Source: Candidatus Firestoneibacteriota bacterium (lineage in GTDB: Bacteria; Oederibacteriota; JAAXVQ01). Taken from it: a stretch of DNA of 7,067 nt. Positions 5,346 to 7,067 of this stretch are shown one piece after another. The stretch lies in the NCBI GenBank assembly GCA_013335425.1, contig JAAXVQ010000062.1, forward strand, positions 1-7,067, given 5' to 3'. The notes beneath the pieces are model-generated. The model was given only the letters and a program-made list of their open reading frames with translations. It did no database searches and had not been told where the DNA came from. Position 1 is the stretch's first letter, and every line of letters begins with the position of its first letter. The translations under genes and the position numbers were made by a program.

Positions 5346-7067
5346 TTGAAAAAAAATGCTTCCCCCAGCAAGAAGGCCAAACGCAACAGTTTGCCGCAAG
5401 GCGCGCTTTCCAGCAAGCCGGAGACGCGCGGGAAGGTCACGCCCGAACCTTGTCACGGCGATCCGGAGGAAATTACCCCGGCGATCATCAAGCAGCACGG
5501 TTTTACGCCCCAGGAGTATCAATCCGTGGTGCGCATTTTGGGGCGCACGCCGGCTTACACCGAACTGGGCATTTTTTCCGTCATGTGGTCCGAACATTGC
5601 TCCTATAAAAATTCCCGGCCGGTTTTAAAATTGTTTCCCACCCGCGGTTCCAACGTGCTCCAGGGGCCCGGCGAGAACGCCGGGGTCATGGACATCGGCG
5701 ACGGCCGGGCGGTTTGTTTCAAGGTTGAGTCGCACAACCATCCCAGCGCCATTGAACCCTATCAGGGCGCGGCCACGGGGGTGGGCGGCATTTTGCGCGA
5801 CGTGTTCACCATGGGCGCGCGTCCGGTGGCTTGTTTGGACTCGCTGCGTTTCGGCAAACTCAACCATGCCAAAGTCAAACGCCTCTTCACGGGCGTGGTT
5901 TCCGGCATTGCCGGCTACGGCAACTGCATCGGCGTACCCACCGTGGGCGGGGAAGTTCAATTCGACGACTGCTATGCGGACAATTGCCTGGTGAACGTCA
6001 TGGCCGTGGGATTTCTCAAGCACGAGGAATTGGCCCTGGGACGCGCTCACGGTACGGGCAACCGGGTCATTTACATCGGCGCCACCACCGGGCGCGACGG
6101 CATTCACGGCGCCACCTTTGCTTCCGAGGAACTCTCTTCCGAAGCCGAGGAACGGCGTTCGGCCGTGCAGGTCGCGGACCCCTTTATGGAAAAATTGCTG
6201 TTGGAAGCCACCTTGGAACTCATCCGCGGAAAGCATCTGGTCGGCATTCAGGACATGGGGGCCGCGGGCTTGACCTGCGCCACCTCGGAAATGGCCGCGC
6301 GCGGCGGCGTGGGCATGGAGATCGAACTCGACAAGGTTCCTCAGCGCGAAACCAACATGCTGCCTTATGAAATCATGCTCTCCGAGTCCCAGGAACGCAT
6401 GCTCTTAGTGGCCAAACCCGGCCATGAGGCCAAGGTGCATGAGATTTTGAAAAAATGGGGGCTCCACTCCGCGGACATCGGCTTTGTCACGAAAGACAAC
6501 CTCCTGCGCGTGAGGCATCATGGGAAAGTCGTGGCGGAGATTCCCGCCGGCGCTTTGGCGGACACCAAGTATCCGGGGTATCCGACGTACATTCGTCCGG
6601 CGCGCCGGCCGGCCTATTTGGCCAAGGTGAAAAACCTTCCGGCCAAAGCCCGGCGCACGGAAACCAATCCCGCCGCAGCGCTGCTCAAACTTCTGGCCAC
6701 GCCGAATCTTTGCTCCAAACGCTATGTTTGGGAACAGTATGACCATATGGTGCGCACCAACACCACGCTGCTGCCGGGCGCCGGGGCGGCCGTGCTGCGC
6801 ATCAAGCACACGCGCAAGGCCGTGGCCGTGTCCCTGGACTGCAATGGACGCTTTGTTTATTTGGACCCCCGCCGGGGCGGAGCCCTGGCCGTGGCCGAGG
6901 CCGCGCGCAACGTGGCCGTGACGGGGTCCAAGCCGTTGGGCATGACCAATTGCCTGAATTTCGGCAACCCCATGGATCCCGAGGTGTTTTGGCAATTCAA
7001 ACAAGCCGTTACCGGCATGGCTGAAGCCTGCCGCGCCCTGAGCCTACCCGTAACCGGTGGTAACGTG
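5346..7067 (+). CDS. purL: FGAM synthase synthetase subunit PurL (3'-truncated by window edge)
   Basis: PurL is the ATP-dependent synthetase subunit that aminates FGAR to FGAM with ammonia from PurQ. About 574 codons are present with no stop, so the gene continues past the edge; family members of this short type have about 720-750 residues. Conserved landmarks: [14 protein letters not shown] (from about 5577) with the family's conserved His; [18 protein letters not shown] (from 5727); [54 protein letters not shown] (from 6246); [39 protein letters not shown]; and a terminal TGGNV. They span the first AIRS-type N and C domains and the start of the second AIRS-N repeat. Clear family alignment begins only near 5450-5472. 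The start is uncertain: TTG 5346 (AAGGA 12 nt upstream) is preferred here, and ATG 5235 would add 37 residues and overlap the GT2 gene. The N-terminus is a Lys/Ser/Pro-rich tail. Confidence 0.93.
   Translation, partial: MKKNASPSKKAKRNSLPQGALSSKPETRGKVTPEPCHGDPEEITPAIIKQHGFTPQEYQSVVRILGRTPAYTELGIFSVMWSEHCSYKNSRPVLKLFPTRGSNVLQGPGENAGVMDIGDGRAVCFKVESHNHPSAIEPYQGAATGVGGILRDVFTMGARPVACLDSLRFGKLNHAKVKRLFTGVVSGIAGYGNCIGVPTVGGEVQFDDCYADNCLVNVMAVGFLKHEELALGRAHGTGNRVIYIGATTGRDGIHGATFASEELSSEAEERRSAVQVADPFMEKLLLEATLELIRGKHLVGIQDMGAAGLTCATSEMAARGGVGMEIELDKVPQRETNMLPYEIMLSESQERMLLVAKPGHEAKVHEILKKWGLHSADIGFVTKDNLLRVRHHGKVVAEIPAGALADTKYPGYPTYIRPARRPAYLAKVKNLPAKARRTETNPAAALLKLLATPNLCSKRYVWEQYDHMVRTNTTLLPGAGAAVLRIKHTRKAVAVSLDCNGRFVYLDPRRGGALAVAEAARNVAVTGSKPLGMTNCLNFGNPMDPEVFWQFKQAVTGMAEACRALSLPVTGGNV

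Overview
This 7,067-base window is a compact, GC-rich bacterial region with every supported gene on the + strand. Its ends carry the three subunits of the 'small PurL' form of phosphoribosylformylglycinamidine (FGAM) synthase: purS (30-308) and purQ (309-1010) on the left, and the first three quarters or so of purL on the right, which runs off the window edge. Separate PurS, PurQ and short PurL proteins are typical of Gram-positive bacteria, archaea and many uncultured lineages, and differ from the fused single-chain enzyme of E. coli. The composition, and a large TPR-tailed membrane glycosyltransferase, resemble uncultured lineages such as Omnitrophota or Elusimicrobiota. That placement is an impression and was not tested.

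Between purQ and purL lie three genes with no known link to purine synthesis. The first (1015-3558) is an 847-residue polytopic GT-C/GT39-like glycosyltransferase with an extra N-terminal membrane block and three C-terminal TPR repeats. The second (3617-4558) is a class I SAM-dependent methyltransferase with an N-terminal CxxC...CxxC zinc-ribbon-like segment. The third (4555-5277) is a soluble GT2 glycosyltransferase of the dolichol-phosphate-mannose synthase type. GT2 enzymes of this type load a sugar onto a polyprenyl phosphate, and GT-C enzymes use such lipid-linked sugars on the outer face of the membrane. The trio therefore looks like a small envelope or protein glycosylation cassette.

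Spacing is tight: purS and purQ abut, 4 nt separate purQ from the GT-C gene, 58 nt separate the GT-C and methyltransferase genes, and the methyltransferase and GT2 genes overlap as ATGA. The GT2-purL junction is the least clear point. The purL frame is open from well inside the GT2 gene, there is no well-placed ATG, and an A8 run sits at the most plausible start. A sigma-70-like promoter match lies inside the GT2 gene and points toward purL.

No RNA genes, CRISPR arrays, insertion sequences, long repeats or convincing terminators were seen. No stretch over 300 bases lacks a gene.
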